Source: VXYL01 sp965116935 (GTDB taxonomy: Bacteria; Pseudomonadota; Gammaproteobacteria; Pseudomonadales; Azotimanducaceae). Taken from it: a stretch of DNA of 64,000 nt. A program made the position numbers and the translations under genes. The notes under the pieces are model-generated. The model saw only the letters and a list, made by a program, of their open reading frames with translations, ran no database searches and was not told the DNA's origin. Of the stretch, positions 6,842-16,300 are shown one piece after another. Where the stretch lies: positions 1,178,001 through 1,242,000 of the forward strand of contig OZ220737.1 in the NCBI GenBank assembly GCA_965116935.1. Reading direction: 5' to 3'. Position 1 is the first letter of the stretch. Every line of letters begins with the position of its first letter.

Positions 6842-9484
6842 CTAGAACGTGTGCCGGTAGCTGATGAACGGGGTGCGGCCGGCGACATCGTAGAGAGGCA
6901 GAACGAAGGTGTCGTCGTAGCCATTCACTAGGTCATAGGCGGGGTCCTCGTCCATGAGATTGCGAACGCCGAGCGAGAGTTCGCCGCCCCACGGCAAAAG
7001 CGTGGCCGCAGTGATGTCTTGACTGAAGTGACGTTCGTACATGCCGTTACCCGCGCCTTCATGCTCGTCGATTGCGCGCAGATAGTAGGAGACCGTGTAG
7101 CGGTCGAAGTCCCATTGCACGTTGAAGATCGCCCGGTGCTGTGGGTTGCCCTCAAGCCCCACCTGGTCCACCACATCCTCGCCCGGCGAAGGGGTGAACT
7201 CGTACTCCTCGATGCGGGAAATGGTGAGGTTGAACGCCAACCTCCCCCAGTCGGCCGTTTCCCAATCGTACTGGGCACGCAGGTCATAGCCGGCAACATC
7301 CTGGATGGCGAGGTTTGCGAACACGCGATCAATGGACACCAGCGCACCCGGATCGCCGGCCTGCGTCGGTGCGCCGCGGCGTACCGCCACGCCAGAGGGA
7401 AGGCGCCCCTCCTGCTCCAATCGCAGCACGGTGCCGATGCCTAGCTGCGCCACCGAATCCTCGATCGTGATTTGGAATGCGTCGATTGAGAAGGAAAGCG
7501 AATCGAGTGGCTGGACCACAACGCCGACGTTGAAGGATTCGGCCGTTTCGGCATCGAGGTCGGGGTTGCCGCCGGTGAAGTTCTCCACTTGGTTGGTGGG
7601 ACAGGGATCGATGCCGATGGCTGCGCAACGGTACACGTCCGTCGTATCGTTGAAGGACTGGGACCTCGACTGGTACAGCTCCGTGAGATTCGGTGCCTTG
7701 AAACCCTCGCCCCAAGACCCCCGTAGAACAAGCATTTGGAACGGGCTGTAGCGCACCGCCACTTGCGGCGAAAACGCATCGCCGAAATCGTCGTAGGAGT
7801 CGAAGCGACCTGCAATGCTGGCCTCGAGGTTGTCAAGCACGGGGATGGACAACTCGCCGAAGATCGCGCTGCGACTGCGGTCGCCACCGGAGCTATTGCC
7901 GGCAGAACCTAGGATGTTGCCAGCTTCGCGGTAGCTGTCGTAGTCGTCCATGTATTCTTCGGATGCGGTCTCCGCGCCGGCGGCCCAACCAATGGGGCCA
8001 GCCGGGAGGTTCCACGCAAACCCGTCGAACGTGACCCCTGCTGACGTGTAGTCCGTGAGGATGTCACGGAACAGCGTCGCACCCATCCGCCCCACAGCCG
8101 CGAGATTGACCGGGTCACGCGAGAACGGATTGGTGAGATCGTAATTCCCGGCTTCGACCTCGAGCTCCACCTGACTCTGCAAGATGTACGTCTCGCCCTC
8201 TTCCGCGCCTTCGTAGCGGTAGAAGCGGGCATAGGCTTCATAATTGATTGGATTGGCAAACTCGAAGGAACCTCGGCCGCCCACAGCGGTATCGAACTCG
8301 TAGCGCACCGTGTCGTCATCCCGAGGTCCGTGTGCAACAAAGCGGTGGAACACCGAGAAGTCGAGCGGAACCCCATCAGCATCCTTGGGATAGGAGGCGA
8401 GGCTCGTGTCGAATGGGTTGTGCGGGCTGTCATGCGGCACACTGAAGAAGCCAACTGCGGGCGCATATCGACCGAAGCTCGAGATGCGTGAATAACGGTT
8501 GTCCATGAACAGCTCGTGCCCCGGGGTCCACTCGTAGCTGCCCGTGAGGAACGTGCTGATGCGGTCCAAGCCCCCCGTCTGCGCGGAAATGTCGGCATAG
8601 CCGAACCCACACGCGGTGCCGGGAATGCCGAATGGATCCTCGACGATGCCGGCGTAGACATCCATGGGGCAGTCACCGATTGCTTCAGCGCCTGCAAACC
8701 AAGGATGAAACGCCGTGTTTCCCCCTGCCGACACGCCGGTGGTGTCCACGCCAAGATTCGGTCGTGTTCCATCGCCCGGATCGCGAACATCCACCCTGCT
8801 GTACTCGCGGTCTCCGTCGAAGATCGGATTGCGCGTGAACCACTCGGCGGTGAACAGCAGGTTTCCCTTTTCGCCCGCACTGCCCCAACTGACGCTGAGG
8901 TTGTCCTCCTCCGCTCCGGCGCGCTGTGGATTGGCGGCACCGAGCTTCATCTCGACACCTTCGTAGTCATCTCGCAGGATGACGTTCACCACCCCGCCCA
9001 GCGCATCGGTTCCGTAAATCGCCGAGGCGCTGTCGGTCAGAATCTCAATGCGCTCGATGGCAGCCAGCGGTATGGAGTTGAGATCGACCGACGCCGATCC
9101 CGTGAAGGGGTTGCCCGGCACACGACGTCCGTTCACAAGCACCGCCGTGCGGTCGGGGCCGAGCCCCCTGAGGTCAATCAACGCGATCTGACCGAACGAT
9201 GTGCCTGACCGTTCGCGGAACGAACCGAAACTGTTGTAGGTCGTGCTGCGCAGCACATCGGCTACGCTCTCAAGCCCCGTCATCTCGATTTCCGCCCGCT
9301 CGATCACGGTGATGGGGCTAGGCGAATCATCCACCGCCCGCCGAATCCGCGATCCGGTAACGACCATCTCCTCGATTTCGTCGGAGGCGGCCGGGGCCTC
9401 GTCCTGCGCCTGAACCGGAACCGTGGCAAGCGCCGCTGCGGTGATCGCACCGACGGCACTCGCCAATTGCGTCTTCCTGAACAT
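6842..9484 (-). CDS. TonB-dependent outer-membrane receptor
   Basis: About 880 residues. The start ATG at 9484 opens a signal peptide (MFRKTQ to VPVQA), with a GGGAGAG ribosome site upstream; earlier in-frame codons precede the signal peptide. A TonB box-like segment (EEMVVTGSRI) and plug domain follow (SASAIYGTDALGGVVNVIL near residues 150-168). The rest is a 22-strand-type barrel ending in the outer-membrane C-terminal phenylalanine (YRHTF). It imports a siderophore, cofactor or carbohydrate using TonB energy; the ligand is not evident. The oxygenase downstream may act on what it brings in (inference). Confidence 0.9.
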   Translation of the reverse strand: MFRKTQLASAVGAITAAALATVPVQAQDEAPAASDEIEEMVVTGSRIRRAVDDSPSPITVIERAEIEMTGLESVADVLRSTTYNSFGSFRERSGTSFGQIALIDLRGLGPDRTAVLVNGRRVPGNPFTGSASVDLNSIPLAAIERIEILTDSASAIYGTDALGGVVNVILRDDYEGVEMKLGAANPQRAGAEEDNLSVSWGSAGEKGNLLFTAEWFTRNPIFDGDREYSRVDVRDPGDGTRPNLGVDTTGVSAGGNTAFHPWFAGAEAIGDCPMDVYAGIVEDPFGIPGTACGFGYADISAQTGGLDRISTFLTGSYEWTPGHELFMDNRYSRISSFGRYAPAVGFFSVPHDSPHNPFDTSLASYPKDADGVPLDFSVFHRFVAHGPRDDDTVRYEFDTAVGGRGSFEFANPINYEAYARFYRYEGAEEGETYILQSQVELEVEAGNYDLTNPFSRDPVNLAAVGRMGATLFRDILTDYTSAGVTFDGFAWNLPAGPIGWAAGAETASEEYMDDYDSYREAGNILGSAGNSSGGDRSRSAIFGELSIPVLDNLEASIAGRFDSYDDFGDAFSPQVAVRYSPFQMLVLRGSWGEGFKAPNLTELYQSRSQSFNDTTDVYRCAAIGIDPCPTNQVENFTGGNPDLDAETAESFNVGVVVQPLDSLSFSIDAFQITIEDSVAQLGIGTVLRLEQEGRLPSGVAVRRGAPTQAGDPGALVSIDRVFANLAIQDVAGYDLRAQYDWETADWGRLAFNLTISRIEEYEFTPSPGEDVVDQVGLEGNPQHRAIFNVQWDFDRYTVSYYLRAIDEHEGAGNGMYERHFSQDITAATLLPWGGELSLGVRNLMDEDPAYDLVNGYDDTFVLPLYDVAGRTPFISYRHTF

Positions 9485-9753
9485 GGGTGTCTCTCCCTCA
9501 CGAATCCAGATTCGCACCGGGCGCGCAGCATCGTCCAACACGCACTCCTACGCCCATTACAAAATGTAACGAGCCTTTACCCCGGTGGCAAGCAAATTCG
9601 TCCGATCTCGGACGCTTTGGATTCCCCACTTTTGGGAAGGCCCCGGTCGTCCTTTCGGGGCGCGCGGAGGGCGTGCCGTCGTGCTTTCCGGAAGAGGCGG
9701 CATTGCCCTCGCTTCAGAGGTCGCAGCGCGCAAGACGTCGACAGCTACCGACC

Positions 9754-10165
9754 CTAGAAATCCACCCCCACGTTTAGGAACACATACCGCCCCAGCGCGT
9801 CGAAGAAGGCCGGGAACGTGTTGCCGTTGCCGGGGGCTGTGCCGGCGTCGGAGCTCACCTGTGGGTCGGTGTCGAAGAGGTTGGTGATGCCAAGCGTCGC
9901 CGAGTAGTTGCCCACAGGCGTCCACTCCAGCGTCAGGTCCCAATACGTCTCGGCATCGAAGTCGATGTTGTTGGAGTTGAGGTCTTCCGTTGCGCCGAGA
10001 TACCGCAGCCCCAGCGCAATCCGCAGGTCGTACTCCGTGAGCAGAGTCGCCTTGTAGTTGCCGCTCCATTCCGGCTGCGGATTCTTGCCGCACGCCGCGC
10101 CCCAGACGCCAGCGCACAACCGGATCGGTCGCCGGTGCGGCTTGGCCGGACGGAAGCTCGTGAAG
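9754..10165 (-). pseudogene. 3' remnant of a TonB receptor gene, near-identical to the intact gene at 13.4 kb
   Basis: Encodes the last ~115 residues of a TonB receptor (from CAGVWGAACGKNPQPEWSG to LNVGVDF). It differs from the intact receptor at 13353-16361 at only about two residues over that stretch. Next to it (about 10113-10165) is a short piece that matches the intact gene around 14525-14572, some 800 bp away there; the intervening part is deleted and the frame is disturbed. It has no start or plug and cannot make a receptor. Confidence 0.85.
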
Positions 10166-10168
10166 CCC

Positions 10169-10597
10169 TCATCGAAGCCGCCTACTGTTGAACGGATTAG
10201 TGCAACGAGCCCCCGTTCTGGCGAAGTGCCTGGTGTTGCGCGTTGCCACCGTGAGGTCCCTTTCAATCGCCGTGGCGGCGATGAGACCGTCGACGGGCGA
10301 GACCGGATCCGGCACGCCCATGCGACCCCATCGTTCGGCGATGGGCTGGTCGATGTCGACGATGTGACCGGAAAACCTCGTGGCGGTCGCTGCCAGCCAT
10401 TCCTCCAAGAACTTGGCTGCGATCGCGTCGCCACGATTCCTGGTCCTCTCGACTCCGCGCCGCAGCTCGCCCAAGGTCAGGACGCTGATGTGCAGTTCGT
10501 CCGACCGTCGCGCCCGCAGCCACGCCATCGCCGACGGGTCGGCGCGGTCGCGTTTGCGGAACTCGGAAACGACGTTGGTATCGAGCAGGAAGCTCAC
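10169..10597 (-). CDS. PIN-domain toxin (VapC-like RNase)
   Basis: 142 residues from a GTG start that overlaps the upstream antitoxin stop by four bases (GTGA). PIN-domain acidic residues are present: D6 in FLLDTN, E44 in TLGEL, D103 in PVDGLIAATA; the terminal VATRNTRHF motif has Asn where some members have Asp. PIN toxins cleave tRNA or rRNA using Mg ions to stop translation. The neighbour is a Panacea-domain protein rather than an AbrB- or RHH-type VapB antitoxin, an uncommon partner. The stop codon abuts the TonB remnant, so the module probably inserted into the duplicated receptor gene. Confidence 0.85.
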   Translation of the reverse strand: MSFLLDTNVVSEFRKRDRADPSAMAWLRARRSDELHISVLTLGELRRGVERTRNRGDAIAAKFLEEWLAATATRFSGHIVDIDQPIAERWGRMGVPDPVSPVDGLIAATAIERDLTVATRNTRHFARTGARCTNPFNSRRLR

Positions 10598-11232
10598 AGG
10601 CCGAGATCGACCTCGCGTGGCGGGAAGGCATCGCGCCGGAAATCGTCGTCCTCCCCCACGCAAGGGATCGACCGTAGGTGGTCGACGAAGTCGTGCGCGG
10701 TAGTCGTCTCCGGCCGGCCGGAGTCGTCTCCGGCCACGCCACGCACTGTCCTTAGGAGCCTGTCGTACGGCACGTGAACCGCTCTGCTGCGACGGGTTGG
10801 ATCGCACCAGAACTCCACCCATTCTTCCAGTCCGTGATGGACGTCGTGCACCAACTCGTCTCTGGTCATTGAGCCGTGCTTCGCCCAGACATCCTCAACG
10901 ACACTCATGTCATCGGGACTCAATCCGTCGAGGAGCCCTTCTCCCACTCCTCGACGAACATTGATGCCGCGTTCCGACGGCGGTGCGATGAACTCCGCCC
11001 ACTCGCCGGTCGTAGGGGTGCCCGCTTTGCCCTTCATCAAGTCGAACGTCCGCGACAGCACCATGCCGGCTTCCATCGCGTAGATGTCGTCCATGACAAT
11101 GGGGAAGCCCGATCGCCTCACCGCCTCTCGCTCGGCGAGGTAAACCAGCTTCAAGAGCCTCACCAAGCCGACGGGCCGACGGGCCTTCAGAATGAATGCC
11201 GCAGAAAGCTGGGCTGCCTGTCGCTCTCGCAT
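10594..11232 (-). CDS. Panacea-domain (SocA/DUF4065-like) antitoxin
   Basis: 212 residues. The core LVRLLKLVYLAEREAVRRSG, then DDIYAMEAGMVLSRTFDLMKG, is the signature of the Panacea domain (SocA-type antitoxin), an all-helical fold known to neutralise many unrelated toxins. The ATG at 11232 has GAGG seven bases upstream; ATG 11238 and GTG 11247 are alternatives. The C-terminal ~90 residues probably bind the toxin. Its stop overlaps the PIN toxin start, so the two are translated together and the antitoxin is made first. The complex probably represses its own promoter (inference from the family habit). Confidence 0.8.
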   Translation of the reverse strand: MRERQAAQLSAAFILKARRPVGLVRLLKLVYLAEREAVRRSGFPIVMDDIYAMEAGMVLSRTFDLMKGKAGTPTTGEWAEFIAPPSERGINVRRGVGEGLLDGLSPDDMSVVEDVWAKHGSMTRDELVHDVHHGLEEWVEFWCDPTRRSRAVHVPYDRLLRTVRGVAGDDSGRPETTTAHDFVDHLRSIPCVGEDDDFRRDAFPPREVDLGL

Positions 11233-11303
11233 CGTCATGCCTCGCACATAGGCGTAGCTTACACCCGCCGATCTGGGGGTACCCGAGCAGCGCTAGCGCT
11301 GTG

Positions 11304-11360
11304 CGCCCTGCACGTCCTCTTGGCTGAGGTTCGTCGTCTGCGCCGATATGTAGCGGCCTG
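11304..11360 (-). pseudogene. Displaced TonB receptor fragment
   Basis: About 55 bases match the intact receptor gene at 13836-13890 (coding AQTTNLSQEDVQG) with only a few mismatches. Here the piece lies on the far side of the toxin-antitoxin module from the rest of the remnant, so the order of receptor pieces is scrambled relative to the intact gene. Confidence 0.75.
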
Positions 11361-11369
11361 CCGTAGAGG

Positions 11370-12641
11370 CTACGACAGACCAACCGCCTCGACGAATTCG
11401 TTCCGCTCAATGCGCTTCTTGTTGACAAGTACCGTCCAGATCGTCCGTTCGGAAACGTGAAAGCGACTTGCCGCCGCAGCCACGTCGTCCTGTCCCGGTT
11501 CCGGGCCGCAATAGTCCAGCAACTCTTGGTAGGGACAAAGGAAGCTCTGGGCGAACGCCCGCTGGAATTTCTGCCGAGCGCTCATCGCGCGGGACACAGG
11601 TCCAAGACCATCGTTCCGAGACCAGACCATGTCGCCGACGCTGCGGCAGAGCTCGAATCTTCGCGCCTGCGACCGAAACGTGCCGAGCGATATGCGGTTT
11701 CCGTCGCCTGTCTCCTCTCGCATCCGCAAGCCATATGGCAAGGGTGGGCCGACCTGCTGGCGTAAAGCTCGTGGTGCCACGCTGAAGACATCGCCTAGCC
11801 GTCTGTTGAGTACGGGACCAACGAGAGAAAGTTCGGCACGCAGCGAGGCGGCGGCTTGCTCCGCGGCCTCCCACGGGGCCGTGTGCGGGTTACGGTCGAA
11901 AGCAACCGCGTCAGGCGGTACCGGCATTTCGATGCGAAGGCCGGATGTTCGAGTTGACTCGACCGTCGACCTCAGTGCGGTCGCGGCACCGTCACCCGGC
12001 ATTGCGAGCACCGCCTCTTCAAGGCTTTCCTCGCCGTATTGCACCATAAGGTCATCCAACTCGCCCATGAGCTGGGCCGGGGCCTCGTCCACATCGAAGC
12101 CCAGCATCGCCTCCACCATCCGCCATGTGCGCGAGTCTTTGTTGGCTCGCTCGTCGCAAAGAGCACCGTATTCGGCACGGAGTGCTTCGTGGTCCTCGAC
12201 AGCATCTGCGAGCATCTGCCGGATGAAGGCGTCTGCGCTTGCTTCGACGTCGCAACCGGCAACGTACCGGATCCCATGTGCCAAAAACTGCACCGGCGCT
12301 GGAAGCGGCTCTGGATGGACAGCGATTCCGCGCCGGGGGCCCTCGCCCCATAGGACGACTCTCGGCCAGACATGGCCACCGCCGATCGATGAAACTTCGT
12401 GGGCAAGCCTCCAGCTGGCGTCGGGACCGTTGGCCGGAACCGGCTCGAAATGAATGCGCCACCAGTTGTCTACGAGCCAGAAAGCGAGCGACGCGGGCGG
12501 TGCCTTCAATGCGTCATCGTGCTCCGATCCGTTTCTGACAAGACGAGTCAGCACTTCCTCGCCAGCCGAAATCCGGATGCGCCGAATCTCGGTTGACGTT
12601 TTGGAGTCGAGCGGCTCCACCGCTATCGCAAAGCCTTCCAT
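11370..12641 (-). CDS. Uncharacterised protein with ImmA/IrrE-like C-terminus and helix-turn-helix
   Basis: 423 residues from the ATG at 12641, which overlaps the upstream stop as TGATG; this coupling decides the start over an in-frame codon 31 residues earlier. The C-terminal ~70 residues (FQRAFAQSFLCPYQELLDYC, then a DDVAAAASRFHVSERTIWTVLVN helix-turn-helix) resemble the end of ImmA/IrrE metallopeptidases, where the segment after HExxH reads like FAAEFLMP plus an HTH. No HExxH motif is visible here, so the peptidase centre is absent or replaced. The first ~250 residues match nothing I know. A two-gene regulatory, toxin-antitoxin or defence module with the next gene is likely; the biochemical role is unknown. 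Confidence 0.7.
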   Translation of the reverse strand: MEGFAIAVEPLDSKTSTEIRRIRISAGEEVLTRLVRNGSEHDDALKAPPASLAFWLVDNWWRIHFEPVPANGPDASWRLAHEVSSIGGGHVWPRVVLWGEGPRRGIAVHPEPLPAPVQFLAHGIRYVAGCDVEASADAFIRQMLADAVEDHEALRAEYGALCDERANKDSRTWRMVEAMLGFDVDEAPAQLMGELDDLMVQYGEESLEEAVLAMPGDGAATALRSTVESTRTSGLRIEMPVPPDAVAFDRNPHTAPWEAAEQAAASLRAELSLVGPVLNRRLGDVFSVAPRALRQQVGPPLPYGLRMREETGDGNRISLGTFRSQARRFELCRSVGDMVWSRNDGLGPVSRAMSARQKFQRAFAQSFLCPYQELLDYCGPEPGQDDVAAAASRFHVSERTIWTVLVNKKRIERNEFVEAVGLS

Positions 12642-13150
12642 CAGCGCACGCCATAACGCTCGAGGCATTCTTGAGCCGCACTGCGCTCCAGGTGCGAGCC
12701 CAACGCTTCGGCCCACCCAAGAAATCGTCGGCACACCGGCGCCGCTATTGCCTCGTTCACTCGTACGGGATAGCCGTGGAACTCGTGCCGTTCCCGGTTG
12801 GTTTCCCGTGCTTCGTAAATCCAGCCATCATCGGCTACCGTCCAAATAACTCGACGCGTATCCCCGATCAAGCCTGCCTGGATTCCTCGTCTGATGAGAT
12901 CTGGGATGGTTGCCATCTGGTCTGGGCGGAAATCCGCATGTGCGTCGCAGAGTGTCGCGTCGCCTCGTTCGCCACGGAACGGATCAAGGCCGTACAGATG
13001 CGGGTGGCGCTTGTGCTTCGCGCTCGGTTCGTACCTCACGAGGGTCAACAGCCGAGCCGCAAGCTCGCGAGATGGCATCGTTAGCAATCGGCGCTTGTCG
13101 TTGTCGGATTTCCTCGAACCAGACGCTTGTCGAGCGGGAGGACGCTTCAT
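12641..13150 (-). CDS. Uncharacterised protein, first gene of two-gene module
   Basis: 169 residues, basic at the N-terminus. The start ATG at 13150 has AAGGTGG upstream; a second ATG at 13078 has no ribosome site. A compact region follows (ATLCDAHADFRPDQ; IPDLIRRGIQAGLIGDTRRV; WTVADDGWIYEARETN; FHGYPV). The mix of short beta strands and helices suggests one folded domain, but no catalytic motif is evident. It overlaps the next gene by one base in TGATG, so the pair is a tight translational unit. I do not recognise the family. Confidence 0.65.
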   Translation of the reverse strand: MKRPPARQASGSRKSDNDKRRLLTMPSRELAARLLTLVRYEPSAKHKRHPHLYGLDPFRGERGDATLCDAHADFRPDQMATIPDLIRRGIQAGLIGDTRRVIWTVADDGWIYEARETNRERHEFHGYPVRVNEAIAAPVCRRFLGWAEALGSHLERSAAQECLERYGVR

Positions 13151-13267
13151 GGGCCACCTTCACTGGCCTTCGACCGACAGGCATTGCATTTTACGCACAA
13201 TCGCCGCCTGGACGGACCGTACGACAGCAGTACCGAACTCGCTAGTCGTGCCTCACCATCGACTTCG

Positions 13268-13290
13268 GACCGTTTTGTGGGAGGGCGTCT
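13268..13290. repeat. Single palindromic end of the REPIN-like family
   Basis: Carries GGAGGGCGTCTCGCCCTCC once, without an inverted partner nearby. It lies in the gap between the two-gene module and the intact TonB receptor gene. Confidence 0.65.
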
Positions 13291-13352
13291 CGCCCTCCAA
13301 GGAGCCGGCCGAATCAGGACGGGCGACCACAAGGGTCGCCCCTGCGCCCGCT

Positions 13353-16300
13353 TTAGAAATCCACGCCCACGTTCAGGAACACGTACCGCCCCAATGCATC
13401 GAAGAACGCCGGGAACGTGTTGCCGTTGCCGGGGGCGGTGCCCGCGTCCGAGCTCACCTGCGGGTCCGCGTCGAAGAGGTTCGTGATGCCGAGCGTGGCG
13501 GAGTAGTTGCCTACTGGGGTCCACTCCAAGGTCAAGTCCCAGTACGTCTCGGCATCGAAGTCGATGTTGTTGGAGTTGAGGTCGTCCGTAGCGCCGAGAT
13601 AGCGCAGCCCCAGCGCAATCCTGAGGTCGTACTCCGTGAGCAGCGTCGCCTTGTAGTTGCCGCTCCATTCCGGCTGCGGGTTCTTGCCGCACGCCGCGCC
13701 CCACACGCCAGCGCACTCCAAGGCGTCCTCGCCCGGCAACTCGATGAGGTCCGACGTCATCAGGAACGTCGTCACGCCTTCGAGGGACAGGGGGCCGAAC
13801 GGGGTGTCGAAGCCGTAGTCGAAGATGATGTCCACGCCCTGCACGTCCTCTTGGCTGAGGTTCGTCGTCTGCGCCGAGATGTAGCCGCCCGTGAGCCACA
13901 GCGAGCCGTTCACCGGATGGCGGTTGATGAGGTTGCAGAACGCGCCAATGCCCGTCTCCAGGCACTTCGACAGCGCCGTCGCCGCCGGAATGCTACCGAT
14001 GCCTTCCTCCACCTGAATGTCGAAGTAGTCCACCGTGAGCACCAGTTCCGGCAGGAACCAAGGCGTGATCACCGCGCCGATGGTCGTGGATTCAGCTTCC
14101 TCCGGCGCCACCTGCGGGTTGCCGCCTTGCAGGATGTTGTACTGGTCGGCTGGCGACTTGAGGTCGGTGCCGTAAAGGTTGGCCGCAAGGCCCGTGTTGG
14201 CGCATTGCGCTTGGGTGGCGCTCATGGAAAGGCCGCAGGGGTCGTCGGCGAGGTCCACAAGGTTGAAGCCCGTGGCGCGGAAGAGTTCCCAGAGGCTCGC
14301 GTGCCGCACAGCGCTCTGGAACGACGCCCGCAACGCGACAGCTTCCGTCGCTTGCCAGAACGCGCCCACCTTGTAGGTGTTGGTCTCGGCGCCCGTGGCG
14401 TAGTCGGCGAAGCGGTAGCCGACGTCCGCGCTCAGCGTGTTCAGCACCGGCACGCCGAGTTCGACGAAGTACTCGCTCACGTCGTAGCCGCCGGAGAGCG
14501 GCAGGGTTGCGCCGCCCGAGCCCGAACGGTCGCCGGTGCGGCTCGGCCGGTCTGGACGGAAACTGGTGCTCACGTCGCGCATCTCAAGGCCGAAAGCGGC
14601 CGAGATGGCGCTCGGCGCACCCGGAATGACGATGCCCGTTTGCCCAGACACCACGGCTTGGAGAATCTCCTGCTCGCCGGTGCCGTTCACAAACGTGGAG
14701 TTGGCGATGTATTGCTGCAGCGCGGCGCCGCCGTCGATCACGCCCTGAATGCCGGCGTCGCCGGGCATCCCGCCTTGGAACAGGTTGTAGGGAATGCACG
14801 CGCCGTCGGCGCCGTTCAGAACGGAAACGCAGGTGGGCACGCCGCCGACGTTGATCACGTCGATGGCGCGGGTGATGGCAACCACCGAGAGGTCGTTGCG
14901 GTATTCGCTCGAATACTCCACCTCCGAGAGCTGGTAGGAAATGTCGTAGCTCCACGTTGGCGAGAGATCGCCGCGCAGGCCATACACCTGCACCACGTTG
15001 TCGTAGCCGGTGATGTTCTGGCGCGGGCCGCCTTCGACGTTGCGCTTAAGGGAATAGAGCGGGGCGCGGTAGTCGATGATTTCCTCGGCGCCGACGGCGA
15101 TGTCGAGCGAGGAGATGTACGCGAGCGCCTCGGCGGCAGAAGCGAAGTTTGGTGCGTGGTCGCCGCCCATGCCTTCCCAGTCGCCGCACACGACATCGTA
15201 TTGCTGCTTCGAGAGCAGCGGGTTGTAGCAGGGGATCGACGTGATGTTGCCGAAGGTGCCGGAATAGGCGATCTGCGCGTTGGACTCGGACGACATGGAG
15301 CGGATGTTGGCGTAAGCCTCCGCGTATTCGCTGATCTCGAACTTGCCGAAGAAGCCGACGTTCAGGCGTTCGTCCGGGCGCTGGAAGAAGTTGGTGGGGT
15401 TGTAGTTGAAGGTCTGGCCGGCGCGGGGCACGAACTCGTTGCCCTCAACCTTGAGGTCAAGCCGCGTGATGTCCGGATCCTTGTTGACAAATCCGGCGGC
15501 ACCGTAGCGGCCGAAGTCTGCCCAGCGACCCGGCGGGATGGTGGATGAGCCGCCACACGCGCTCTTGCCTCGGGTGAGGGCGCAGGCGGAGACATCGTAG
15601 TCCCCTTGCAGGATGGGGCTGGTATCGGTTCGCTCCATGAAGGCCGTGATGTGGCCCCTGTCTTCGAATACCGAGCCGCCGAAAGCCACGGAGACCTTGT
15701 TCGTCTCGCCGGTGGTTACGTCCCCCGGCGCCTGGGCATAGCCGAAGCTCTGCACCAGATCGCGGAACTCGCCGTTGTCGTTGGTGTGCTGGTAGAAGCT
15801 ATGGGTGACGCTGGCCTTGAAGCCTTCGAACTCGTCGTCGAGGATGAAGTTGACGACCCCGGCCACAGCATCGGAGCCATACACGGAGGAGGCGCCGCCG
15901 GTGAGCACTTCCACCCGCTCAAGCAGCAGGGACGGGATGGAGTTGAGGTCGGCGCAGTTGCCGCCCCCGGTCGTGCCGGGCGCGAGGCGCTGGCCGTTCA
16001 GCAGGACGAGGGTGCGGGCACAGCCGAGGTTGCGCAGATTCACGGTGGCGGTGCCGCTCGCGCCATTCGAGGCGGTGATGGCCTGGCCGGGGGATACTTG
16101 AGGCAGGTCGTTCAGGTAGTCCTCGACCCGCGTGATGCCACGATCGGCGATGTCATCGCTATCGACCGTGGTGATTTGGGAGGAGCTGAAGACGTTGCGG
16201 TCGCGGATGCGGGTGCCGGTGACGACCACCTCCTCGACCTCCGAAGCGCCCTCCTGGGCCGCCAAGTCCTGTGCGAACGATGGCAACGAAACCAAGCAAG

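Noticed and set aside
12894..15548. 884-codon plus-strand frame opposite the large TonB receptor
   Set aside because: Antisense shadow; it does show a repeated peptide that led to the displaced receptor fragment at 11304-11360, but is not a gene.
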